A DNA stretch of 64,000 nucleotides from Clytia hemisphaerica (Eukaryota; Cnidaria; Hydrozoa; Leptothecata; Clytiidae). The stretch lies in the NCBI GenBank assembly GCA_902728285.1, contig CACVBU010000064.1, positions 907,640 through 971,639 of the forward strand. Direction: 5' to 3'. Below, in pieces: positions 12,001 through 25,074 of this stretch. The position numbers and the translations under genes are program-made. Under the pieces are notes generated by a model that ran no database searches, was not told where the DNA came from, and saw nothing but the letters and a program-made list of their open reading frames with translations. Positions within the stretch are counted from its first letter, which is position 1. Each line of letters starts with the position of its first letter.

Positions 12001-15000
12001 AAGAGTTTAGGAGGGCTTAGTGGATAAATATTTATGTCTTGGTTCAGAAGTTTGTTGAACAAAAGATGTCTTGCCTGAGAGTAAATAGAGCAGTGCAAAA
12101 GAAAGTGTTGAGAGTTTTCGATGGAATTTGTTCTACACGCACAAAATGGATCTAAGGTGTCACGAAAACCGTGTCTAAATTTATGTTCATTGAGGTGACT
12201 AAATCCTACTCGAAGACGATTGAGAAGGATCACACCCTGGTTGTCACGAGCTCCAAAAACAGGAGAAAGTTTGGGCCGTAGAAACTCAAGGATTGCTTTT
12301 TTGAAGGTAGATACTGAAGGCATATCTCTTACTCTTAGGTGCCAAATAAACGGTCCCCCCCGCTTGTTAATTTTTCGAAAATTTTCCAACCCCCCCGGAC
12401 CTTATTAGGACCCCCCCGTTTATTAATTTTAAAGAATATTTTCAGTTGGCTAAAAGAAGTCCCCTTATTTTGCTCCAAAAAGCCTGATTTTAGCCTATAT
12501 TTACCTTATTTTTGGGTTTTCATAAGTACAATTTCCAACCCCCCGGCAAATAGGTCCCCCCCGTTTATTGAAATTTCGAAAATTTTCCAACCCCCCCGTT
12601 TATTCGAACCCCCCCCGTTTATTTGGCACCTAAGAGTATACGACCAGCCAGAATATTCCACTGTGTTATGCAGTATGGATAAAAAGAATTCCGGAAACGC
12701 TCAGTTCGAATATTAAGTTGATAAATAGGATTTCTTGTTCTTAGATTACCCGGTGCCGCAAGTCTTGCTGGTTAGTAGTTACGTAAATAAGAGGGGGCTA
12801 AATTGTTTAAAATTTTGTAGAAGAAGACCATTCTTCTACTAAATCGACGATCAGCAAGACTCTCGAGACCAAGTTCAGAATAAAGTTTTTCTTGAGACGT
12901 TCCACGAAAGCAGCCAGTTATAGCAAGGCAAGCATTATATTGGATGGATTCAAGCTTACGAACAAAAGTCTAATTTCCAGGATGGTCGTATATAATATCC
13001 CCATAGTCTAAATGTGGTCTAATGTAAGATTTGTATAAAGTAAGCAGAGATTTTCTTGGTACATGTTTGCGAAGTCTGTTAATGAGGCCAATACCTTTGT
13101 TGGCCTTTTTTATTTTTTCGTCTAAATGGTGACTGAATGAGAGTTTGGAATCCAAGATAAGACCTAGGTGCTTCTGACATTCACTAGTTTTTATGTCAGT
13201 ATTATTGAAATATAAAACAGGAGCATTAGCTGGTAAGAGCCTTTTGGAAAAGTAAACTTCCACAGCTTGTTTTGTGGGATCAGGATTAAAAGACATCTTC
13301 CATTGACGAGCCCACTCACTTATTCTTGCAAGACCTCTGTTTAATTCCTCACCGCTCAAAAGTTGGTCAATCACTAATGAAAATAAAGACGTGTCATCAG
13401 CGAAGATTTTAGCCTTGGTCTCGAGATTGTTGGGAAGGTCGTTGATGTAGATTAGAAAAAACAAAGGACCAAGAATTGAGCCTTGAGGAACTCCTGCCTT
13501 GATTTGTTTCCACTCAGAGGTTTTCCCATTCAGAGGTTTTCCCATTACCATGACTTTCGTTACAAATAGCAGATAACAGATTGTTGGTGGTCATAAAGTG
13601 TTGCAGTCAACCAAATGAACAAAAATCACTAAAGAGAACATACACATAAATCACTAAATGTAAGGAATTATGACTGATTCACTGCCACTGTACAAAGATG
13701 AAAAATTTTGCCCAACCATTGTGAGTTATCAACTTAAAACTTAACCTGATCTGAACAAACCTACAACTGTCCGCAGCAAATTGTATACTTTGATCGGGTT
13801 AATTTTCGCGAGCCAAAATGAATTGATATAATTTTTCTGGATTTATTTTCACGAATTACATGTTTTTAACTTTTATAAGCATAACGTTTATAAGCATATG
13901 CAGGCTCAGTTTTTAGTACTTAAACAATGGTTCTATTGTTTGAGAACAATAGAATGCTAAGCATAATGCGAGCCTGATGTAGGGGCAGACACTTGCTTAT
14001 AAAAAAAAAAAATGTAGTGTTTCAAATATTTCGTGCGGATTTTATTTCACGTATCAGCCTAAAATCAATCACAGGGATCTTCACAATTTCGTGAGTCTGC
14101 AAACTCACACGATATCGCGTAAAAAGGGGAAAACTCGGGAAAACGCAAATGCAAATGCAAATGAAAAGGTTTCAGTTGTTTAAGAGGTCCAACTATCAGC
14201 GGCGGGTTTGAGGGGGCTCAAAAGATAATATTAGTAAAGTACCTTGTTAAAAAGAGAAATTGGGAAATTGAAATATTTCCGCTTGGATTTTGTTGAGATT
14301 GGGGGGAACCTTTCCATTCAACATTTTGTTACCAAAGCCAATTTATGACCTTATGTACCATACATCTTCCTCTATGGAATTTACTTGCCAAATTAAGTTT
14401 TCTTTCTGCTAGGTTCGTGTCTTTGGTTTGTTTACGTTTCATACAGTTAAATCTGGCTTCCTTTGAATCACTTATACGACCTTTAGTCTTTCGAGTACTT
14501 CATAAATCTAAATGACTTAAAAACGCTTGATTTTCACTCCCTTCATCATAGGTATGTCTGCTATACAGTATTGGAATTGTTTGTTAACTTGTCGACTAGT
14601 CTAAATGAAATAGAGAGAGAAAAAAATTAATTTTGTTATCAAGCATAAAACGAAATCCTCTAATAGATACTGCCCTGTAAAATAGAAGTAAATCAGGTGA
14701 CTGGATCAAAACAAGATTAATTTCGCATAGCGAAAGTATTACGATAGGCTTTCGTGGTGGCGGTGGCGGTGATGAACAAAAATTAGAAAACGAAAGTGCT
14801 TTGGAAACTTCTAGAACATTCTCGAATAGTCTAAAGATGGACTCACTCGCTAAGGTAAGATAAAATCTAACGTTTTGTCAGTCCGCAAGTCCAGGTAGAC
14901 GTAACCAAGCATTTTTAAACATCGCTCGTTTTTAAAGAAATGGCAGTTTTCAGCATGCTGTCAGCTGGTTGTTTGTATTTCTGTCATGTTTTTTGTGTTT

Positions 15001-18000
15001 GTTAGAGTATTTACGAAGGTTTTTATTTCTTTTATGTGTAGTTAGTAAATGCACCAATAAAATGATAGGAATCTTACAATTAAAGAGATATGACATTAAG
15101 CCAGACCCGATCAATCGAACTTGTCGAACCAATCGAATAATCGAACTCCATCGTGCATTGAAAAAAAGCACCCCATGATATTGACTCAATGAAAAAGTGT
15201 GCCAAATTTCAGCCAAATCTGACAACTATTTTTTAAGTGTCCAGCCTGGAGTCTGCCCTAAAGTTTTCGGACAGAAAACATCGTCAGATTCTAGCTCAAC
15301 TGAAATTGAAAATGTCTATATGGTCCGTAGAATCTTCTATACTAATTGAGTTTATGAAAAATTTCTATAACGCTAGCCCAGTAACATATTAAGGTTTCTA
15401 AAATTTGAACGCCGCGGCTGGAAAACCTATCCTCCTTCGATACAAAAAGTCTCGCGCTATTCGGTTTCAAGACTGTCACGACGGATTTGCATGATTTCGA
15501 GCTATTTTATATCAACACACGCAACAAAATCCAACATTGTTGTTTGATGATTAAACTTCGTCTAATATCATTTAAAAAGGTTTCAATGTTGGTAGCATTG
15601 CATATGCGCCGGTCTTAATCTGTCCGCATGTGAAGCCAACAAACGGGTAAACCTTCAGTGCTCAATCGCAAAGCGCGAGCCTCTCCTTCACAACTAAGGC
15701 TTTTTCTTTCCTAGAAGCAACCCTCTCACCACCTCAGACACCTTTGGACGTCTGCAACGACGGGTACCCTCGATAATTTTGACAGGGTAACTATGGCATT
15801 TCATTGAACACAGACTTCCGTTATCTTAAAAAGACATATCAACGAGGCTTACGGACACAAATTTTTGACTAATGTTGAAAGTTTAGAAGTATAATTTTTA
15901 TTATTGTATTCGGCATTTTAAGCCGAAACAATGTCAGGAATTAACCAACATTATAGTATTTTAAAGGCTTTTGATGTACAAGCAAAACCGTTAACCGGCG
16001 TTTGCGACGACGTCTAGTAATATATATTAAAATTAACTGTATCAAAACGATAAAACTCAAATTTAAATATCCATTATCTATCACTGGTCAAAACTTGATG
16101 CACGTAGCCCTTTACAATCATAAGATACATACAATCACGGACGGACAAAATGTTGTAGACTTTTCAAAATCGAGCACGCTTAGTACGGCAAGCACGAGAT
16201 CTGAACACACTGTGTGTGAGGGTGTCTGTGTATAGGGTGTCTGTGTATAGTGTATGTGTGTGTGTGTGTGTGTGTGTGGGAACACTCGTAAAACTGAAAG
16301 GAAAGGGGTGTAAAATTTTAACTAATTCAACGAGCACGCTTAGCACGGAGAGCACGAAATCTGAACACACTGTGTGTGGGGGTGTCTGTATATAGGGTGT
16401 CTGTGTATAGGGTATGTGGGTGTGTGTGTGGGGGCACTCGTAAAACTTAAAGGAAAGGGGTGTAAAATTTTAACTAATTCAACGAGCACGCTTAGCACGA
16501 CAAGCACGAGATCTGAACACACTGTGTGTGGGGGTGTCTGTGTATAGGGTGTCTGTGTATAGGGTATGTGGGTGTGTGTGTGGGGGCACTCGTAAAACTT
16601 AAAGGAAAGGGGTGTAGAATTTTAACTAATTCAACGAGCACGCTTAGCACGACAAGCACGAGATCTGAACACACTGTGTGTGGGGGTGTCTGTGTATAGG
16701 GTGTCTGTGTATAGGGTATGTGGGTGTGTGTGTGGGGGCACTCGTAAAACTTAAAGGAAAGGGGTGTAAAATTTTAACTAAATCAACGAGCACGCTTAGC
16801 ACGGCGAGCACGAGATCTGAACACACTGTGTGTGGGGGTGTCTGTATATAGGGTGTCTGTGTATAGGGTATGTGGGTATGTGTGTGGGGGCACTCGTAAA
16901 ACTTAAAGGAAAGGGGTGTAAAATATTAATTAATTCAACGAGCACGCTTAGCACGGCGAGCACGAGATCTGAACACACTGTGTGTGGGGGTGTCTGTGTA
17001 TAGGGTGTATGTGGGTGTGTGTGTGGGGGCACTCGTAAAACTGAAAGGAAAGGGGTGTAGAATTTTAACTAATTCAACGAGCACGCTTAGCACGACAAGC
17101 ACGAGATCTGAACACACTGTGTGTGGGGGTGTCTGTGTATAGGGTGTCTGTGTATAGGGTATGTGGGTGTGTGTGTGGGGGCACTCGTAAAACTTAAAGG
17201 AAAGGGGTGTAAAATTTTAACTAATTCAACGAGCACGCTTAGCACGGCGAGCACGAGATCTGAACACACTGTGTGTGGGGGTGTCTGTGTATAGGGTGTC
17301 TGTGTATAGGGTATGTGGGTGTGTGTGTGGGGGCACTCGTAAAACTTAAAGGAAAGGGGTGTAAAATTTTACCTAAATCAACGAGCACGCTTAGCACGGC
17401 GAGCACGAGATCTGAACACACTGTGTGTGGGGGTGTCTGTGTATAGGGTGTCTATGTATAGGGTGTATGTGGGTGTGTGTGTGGGGGCACTCGTAAAACT
17501 GAAAGGAAAGGGGTGTAAAGCCTTGAGAGCTATTACTCCTATCCTGAATTATTCCTAATTAGTCTTTGGGTTAGAATTTTATTGGTTTTCTAACAGCCAA
17601 TCAGATTGCAGCTTTGTAATGTTCACCGAAACCCCGATTTTTTGGTCACGCAAAATTAAATCACGCGTAAATTAATCCAAGCATTCACCTTACTAAACAC
17701 ACGGGAAGACTCTTGGTTTTACTGATAAGATTCATTTAATATATCACTAGCAAAAAAGTGGTCTATGAACGACAATTTTGGTAAAAAGACCCCTTTTTTC
17801 TACTTTCCATCCGAAGTTCTAAATGGCGTGCTTTGAGCCCTTCCAAGAAAAAAAAAAGTGATTATCGCAAAAAATATTGCTGCTATTGTTTTCGAAAACC
17901 CGCGAAGATTCTGATTGGTCAAGCGCTGAAATTCTATTATAATGTCACGTGACTTAGATAGGATTTCCTGCCTAACCTCGGCACACTTTTCAGCAAAAGC

Positions 18001-21000
18001 ACGATATCTAGCCCTTCGGGTTTTGTAAATCTATGTTCGTACCCTTCATACAAGAGAGACTAGATTCTATCTATAAATCAATCCCTCGGTGAGAATACCT
18101 TTCAGTTTTCAGACGATCTTTTTGACGTGTTGTGATGCGTATCTTGGGGATTTTCCTGTCCCATGGTATCCCCAATACCTTCAAACAAAACCAAAATATA
18201 TATAATAAGACAACGTACACCCTTATAAAGTTAAAGTTTTTTATTGACATGGTCTGTACAGAGTCAAATTTTATGCTGAAAACAGCAGAATTAGAATTTT
18301 AGAAAAAGAATTAGATCATTTTTATGAACCTGGATGATGGTATGAATACCGAAAAGCTTCGTGAAAAATAAAAGTTGTTACACCCATGAATTTGTTATAT
18401 TTTTGTTTTAAATCCAATATGACACTAGAATTTTAGAACCTTTCAAATCTAATTCTTACGTGATAGAGTAAGATAGAGTAGGATAAAGTAAATTTAGATG
18501 TAGTTTCTTATACTTTAGGCGTAGAAACTTTCGCGAGCAGAAACTTTCGCGATTTTCGCGAATTTTGGCCCTTTTCGCGAAAGTAAATGTCTTTAAAAAT
18601 TCTAGGAAGGACCATTCGCGAAAGTTTATGCTCGCGAAAAATTCTTGACAAAATAGAAAATCTGTAAAACTTCAAACTTTGAATAAAATGTAACTTTTAT
18701 GGCACTTTTTAGCCTGCTAAAAGACTAAATAAGTCAAAGGACAAATGTTTCAAGGCAACCCAAGAAGTATTTGTGTCTCTAAGCCATTTTTTCATGTGAA
18801 ATTTCTCAATTTTACGTCTTGATTCGCGAAAGTTTATGCTCGCGAAAAATATTTTTCCGTTAAATTCGCGAAAGTAAATGTCGTGAATTTCGCGATTTTT
18901 CGTCCTCGCGAAAGTTTATGCTCGCGAAAGTTTGTACGCCTAAAGTATAATTTTTTCTTCGTGATCGTAATATTTTGGATTAAAATGAATCACCTTAAAT
19001 CATAAAACTTATGCACAAAGGCAGTGGAAAGTTTTATTGTATTGAGACCTGTATGATATACCTTAGAGGATCGACTGTTGATTTCTTCCTCCGGTATAGA
19101 GACGACATAATCACGCAGGTTCCGTTGTAAAACACCGACAACACGACCTGTTGCCATTTTGTCGTCAGAATCGTTGTGCTGATTAGTCGATGACGCTAAA
19201 AATGAAAACATTAATGTCCACATAAACGACCATTAGACTTGTCCGGAAAAATGCGTCAATGAGGGAGGGGCTGGACGATATGTTTCCCATGATGACCCTC
19301 TACATTTAGGGGGGGTTGGGTTGATGATACTTTTAAGAGGGAGTATTGCTTGTAATATCAGGTACACTCTTAAAATTCAAATTGCCATCTAAATTGTAAG
19401 ATCAAAATCAGAATTCAAGAGGTACTATCTATTTTCTAAAGCGAAATTTGAGAGTCTCTTTAGAGTAAAATGTCTGTGGATAAAAATTCAACAACCTCTT
19501 ATGAAAAATCGTACATCCTGAACACCCTTTGACAATTTGATAAAAATTGACGTCATTTGCTCTCTCTCGATAAAATATATTTGACGTCAGTTTTTTCATT
19601 GGCAATTTTTTCAGATATAAGGACAAAGTCTCTTTTGTTTATTAAGATGGATTTCTCCGAACTTACAAGTTTAACCATGAATTTTATGGAACATTTATCA
19701 TTGTTATTGGTCAATAATCTTAGTTTACCATAGTTACTGCACAAGCGACTGAGGTTCGATTCTCACTCGCAGCGGTTCACTTGGCAAGTTAATGAACCTT
19801 TGCCCGGGCCAACAAATGCCGTGTGAAGGGTATTGGGCAGCCAGTCCAAGGTGCTCACGGGGTGCTTATATAAAGCATCTATAATTGCGAAAATGGGCCT
19901 GAAAGCCTCCTGCAATTCAACCAAAGAGAAAACAGCATGTATAGACTTTTTATAGTTACTGCGCCGTTCATCATTAAACTTCATTGACGTAGAAAATTTT
20001 TTTCTTTTGACAGCAAATCAACTTTTCGAAAGTTTGGTCTTTGGCGCAGCACGAAGTATAATAGCATATCGGATGTCTCACGACGAGGAAGGACAACTTG
20101 AAGGTCTATTTCTATAAATTAATCCAAAGGGTACGTATGTACATTTTCCTGGATATGAGCGCGTCTATAAGCTGTCTATTCCTATCCCATCACGCAATTT
20201 TTAATCACTGTGTTACGTCCATCACGCTTTACGTGTTTTGCCTCACATTGATTGACATCAGTTACTTAAAACGGCACTGCAATGACTCCAAGTGACAATC
20301 TCCCCAGGATCCTACAGACGCGTTACAGACGAACGGTGTCGAGAAAGAGCCGTGATCGTCAGGTGAAGGCAGGTCTATGAATAGTATGTTTTGTCATTTT
20401 TCCTCTGCGCAAAAAGCTTCATGGAAAAGATGAGGTTTGAGGTCACAAGAATCTGGTGGAAAAACAAATTCAAATGAAACAAGCTAGATGCTGAATGGAC
20501 CTACCTGATGATGAAAGTTAGATAGCAATGCGAGGAGAAAAATGAAAAAAAATCAGTCAGAAAATATAGCGTTTAGCGAAAATGCATAACGCAATAAATT
20601 CATCATTGATTGTTGATGTGGGGAGAGGGAAGGGCTATAGGGAAAAAATAAATAGAAAGTTCTGGTCGCAAAAATCAGTTTTATTGACAATTGAATCATG
20701 CTTGATGGTGAGCATTGTGATCAATAATGTTTTTGTGTAAAAAACATAGAAATGAATATAAGGAAAAAATCCAATAAAAATCTGCAAACACGGCGATTAC
20801 CGGCATTTTTTATTGTCATTTTGCATCATTGTTCAAAAAATCAGAAAAAACTAATGAGCCAATCTCGAGAAAAGCTGGTAACAGACAAACGGTCAGACGA
20901 ACGAACGAACGAACGAACGAACGAACGAACGAACGAACGAACGAACGAACGAACGAACGAACGAACGAACGAACGAACGAACGAACGAACGAACGAACGA

Positions 21001-24000
21001 ACGAACGAACGAACGAACGAACGAACGAACGAACGAACGAACGAACAGACGACGGTTAATTCATAGGACCTCCACCGGGGCACCCGGAGGTAGGTCCAAA
21101 ATTAGATATTCGGCGTCTTCCGATCCTGATTAACTCGAATAATCAAATCTCTTTGTTGTACTTGAGTTTGACTTTCGTTGAAAGGAAGAAAAGCTTAAAG
21201 CCGACCGCCTAAATTCAAGTAAAAGTACTGCGACCGTAGTCGCGCGGTCAGGCGCGTGTCACTTTATTATTTAATGATTCCCCTAAACTCGATCCAATCC
21301 TTTCGTTAGACTTTTTTCTATTGTCTTTAAGACTGGGACGGTTTCGGGGTGGTAAAAATACCCGCGCGGCAATTGGCGGCTACGGTCGAAAAGGTGTATT
21401 TAGGACGGTTGGGTATGATTCAAAAAAGAATATCCATGACAATAGATCAAGAGTGCTCGATACAATGAATAGATTTTGATTGTTTTTTCAGGTTCATCAA
21501 ACGAATCGTTGAGCACAGGACGAAATTTATCTCATATCATGACATCCACTTTCGAGGTCGAACAAAAAGATATTATTCTAATGCAAAATGAAAGTCTGGA
21601 GACCTTACAAGTGAAAGAAAATTTTTTGATGATGCAAGATATTGATACACGAACTGGTTATGTACGAAATAACCGACGCCACAGCACAGACAGTGGGAAA
21701 GGTATGGGTAGTAAATTTTAAACTTTTTTTTCAATAATAGGTTCTAAACGGAACAAATATACAAACACTAAAGGTTCCTGGCCTCCCGCTAAAAACCCTA
21801 GATTATACCGCCAGGAGGTAGGAACCAAAAAAACAAACAAAAAAAAACAACATTTCTATTATTGGATAGGCTCCATTATTCGGTAATATTGAAAGTACTC
21901 ATAAACGACTCTCTACAATTCGATACGCTCCCTTATTCGATGAAAATCTAAATCGAATTAGAGAATGTCAACTGTAATATCATTTTGACCTTGTGTATTG
22001 AGCTATCCTTCATGCTGTTGAAATTGAAATGAAACAAAATATTCATGATATGCAGCTTTGCAATGTCTTCTGACATTACATCACGGACCCAATAGCGGAT
22101 TGGTTGTAAGTGACGTAAAATCAGTTAATACATCAATTTCAACCAATCAGCTGTTTGGGTCCGTGGAAAACATTGCAATGGTGCATATCATGAATTCTCG
22201 TTCTATCCACACAATAATCTCACATCAAGTTTATTGGATAATTCACCATTTCGTTTTTCACTTTTTCACCCTATTCATATATTTGACCTTTTGTTGATTA
22301 GAATTTCAATTTAAATATTCTCTTTCAGGCGTTCGAATGAGGAACAAGAATTTCGAAGAAACGATTGGTCAACTCTGTAGGCGTATTCAAAATCAGAGGC
22401 TCATGGCAAGGGATTGAGACGGAGACAAAAGTTAGTTGTCAAACCTCTAAAACAAAAGCAAGTGGGAAGAGTTTGTCACCAGGTGTAAAAAAAAGTAAAG
22501 TGAGTATCAAGTCTGGACTGACTCGATATAACTCTAGTGCCATGGTACAAAGCCAAGTCATTCCTTACATCGAACAGACGAGGGATATATCACATAAAGA
22601 GCAATCTAAGAATACGCCTCAAAAAGAACAAACAAGGGATCCATCTTGCATAGAACAAATTAAAAATACATCTGCCACAGAAGAAAGTAAGAATACACTT
22701 CAAAACTGGGATACGCCTCAGGAAGTAAAAAGCAAAATTAAACCTAAAACAGCACAAAGCATAGCTACATCTAACAAAGTACAAAGCCAAACTGACCCTC
22801 ACAAAACATATAGCAAAATTAACCCTCACAAAATACAAAGTAACACTAACTCTCAGAGAGCTGAAAGCAAAACAAACTCTCAAAAAGTACGAAGCCAAAC
22901 TACACCACACAAAGAACACAGTAGGAGTGTAAAAAAGAAGAAAGAAGAAATCGACAAAAAATTAAATCAAATGGCGCGGGAACATATGATCGCCATAAGC
23001 TCCAGCTCCAAAAACTCAGCCACCCATGATGGCGTTGGCGCTCCTAATGACAGCGAGGATTCCATAGAATCGGATGATGCCTCGTTCGAGAAAATCACGC
23101 CCTATTGTAATATAGTGGAATGCCGCCCCGTTGAAGGGGAGAGTTACTTGGAAATATCTCATGAGGATGATAAAACTAGTCCATTCACTCAACAACAACA
23201 AGACGGAGCACCTTCAACTACGCAGAAAGCTAAATCAAGCAAGTTAAAACGTTTTCGGAAAAGTGTTCGCCGACTTTTTGCTAGACGTTCGCAAAATGCT
23301 TAAAAAATGAAAATTTATTAAACTACAAAACGTATATTGTAATAGCTAGCACAAGTCCTTTGGAATTTCGAAGTCCCCAAAATGCTTTTACTGCTTTTTT
23401 TTCACTATCTGAATTTTGTTTTTTTTGGATGGCATAGATATACTCATTGCCAAATGAAAATCAACCCTAGTAAAGTTCTAGAAAAAATATATCATCAAGT
23501 AATACCTCATCGAAAATATAGTTTAGGATTTATCTATTTGACCAAACATTTTCATTTGTACACTTTTTTGAAACTTTGAGCATTGCTGATTTCAGAAATG
23601 TAAAATTGACAGGATATGACCTCTGTAGTATTTGAAGTTGTTTCAAATATGACAAAAAAATTTGTCTCTACTTAACTGAAAGCTTAGGTTAATACTTTTT
23701 GACATCGGCCAAACTTCTACCAATGTTATTGTCGTCATCAACAGTCAAGTCTTAGTAACAAATCGTAACATTCAATTAAGTATAGCAGTGACCTAAGCAA
23801 GGTTCTTCATCTAAGACGTAAAATGGATTTTACTTAGCAAGTATGTACAAGCACACATTCTTGAAATTTTTGATGATTATGCAGAATTTTGAGGCCTCTT
23901 TTAAAGATATATAATATATTCTTCACTGAGACGGGAATCTGTCTGAAACGGAAGACCTTTCAACACACTTACAATTAGATTCTGAATGCTGATGAATAGA

Positions 24001-25041
24001 GGTAGATCTGGATTTCCATTGAGATTCTGGTAACAATTCCACCACCACCGAATCACCGTCTACTGCACGGTTTCTAAGAAGAAGAAAATAGTTGTCATAT
24101 CTGGACCAAAATAGCTCGAAACTTCCCAGCAGTTTGCCAAAATAATTTTGGTGTGTGCCGATTTTGGTTGATATCATTGACAAATTTTGAAAAAAGTATT
24201 ATTAAGATTTAAGCTTTAAAAAAACTTAACTTAAAAACTTCTGGAAAGAAGACTAAAAGAAAAGTTCACCGATTTTTCCTAATATTCCGATTTCCTTTTA
24301 AAACAGGTCCTTTTCTAGGTTTCCAGGCTTTTTCAAACCGCTGAGATGCCATGGTAATAGTCCAGAAGTTTGAAGGATCAACGTTTTACGGTTGTACACC
24401 TTTGAGTGGCAAAAATAAGCCATTGCACTGGTGAACATCATGCATTGAAAACAAACCTTGCTGCAGTACCATAGATGAGGACTTGAGATATATTATTTGT
24501 ACTGGTGGAGGAAGAACTAATCTTGCCGTCCCTGTTTAGAAATGAAAGAAAATTTTTATGAGGAAACTTTATTGCTAAATAATTATAAAAAAGAACATTA
24601 TCATATATGATAACTATGAAGACTTTATGAAGAAGTTACTTTAGACACTTCCTTAAGTTGATTTAAGAAGAAGATTGAAATTGTTTTTTTGCTTCTTTTA
24701 CTGATTGGTTCTGTGAATATTTTAAATAAAAACACAAGTTGGTATGATAAAAAGCTTCATAAAGTGTTAAAGATGCCGTTAGTATGTATCAAAACTCTAT
24801 ATTTCATACCCTTTTTGAATGAACGCTTCCATCATAGGTCGGTGTTTATTGACTTTCAAGTAATTTGCAAAGAACCGTCCCTGTAACATTAAAAGATAAT
24901 TATTTATCTTCTCAGAATAAACGTGAAGTAAAAACATTACTAAAAAAGTGGTTTAAATGTAGGTTTTCGAGACAGTACCGAGTGACTCAAAAACTTTGAG
25001 GTATGACTTTTTAAATCTACCCCATTAGTGTTAAGCTTTCG

Positions 25042-25074
<33 letters not shown>

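Larger units (their letters stand above)
10911..13545 (-). mobile_element. 5'-truncated jockey/CR1-type LINE inserted in element A, with 12-bp target duplication
   Basis: The duplication TACCATGACTTT flanks it (10899-10910 and 13546-13557); copy B has that site uninterrupted. The poly(A) is seen as a T run ending at 10926. From 3' to 5' (left to right) it contains a hairpin-ended 3' segment, a second A tract near 11664, a reverse-transcriptase C-terminal region, a small TIR element (12332-12636) and RT motifs. An inner duplication of about 135 bases (11016 and 11338) suggests a composite 3' end. Confidence 0.75.
7782..13572 (+). mobile_element. Minisatellite-bearing element, copy A (interrupted by a LINE)
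   Basis: Shares its whole length with the inverted copy B at 26747-29079. Order: head GAGTAGTGGTGAACATTA, a large GC-containing minisatellite, a leader, a zinc-finger-like ORF ending in a splice donor, then about 500 bases of non-coding tail ending ..TTACAAATAGCAG. A LINE (10911-13545) is inserted in the tail. Head and tail are not inverted repeats of each other, so this is not a classical TIR element; a Helitron-like or retro-copied element are alternatives. Confidence 0.6.

Noticed and set aside
16164..17421. Regular 60-codon minus-strand frames at 152-base spacing
   Set aside because: Same reason: one frame per satellite unit, no coding signature.
20752..21083. Long frames on both strands through (GAAC)n
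   Set aside because: A tetranucleotide repeat without stops is open in all frames.
22590..22919. 109-codon minus-strand ORF opposite the last exon of the nested gene
   Set aside because: Phe/Cys/Leu-rich shadow of the Lys/Ser/Gln-rich plus-strand frame.
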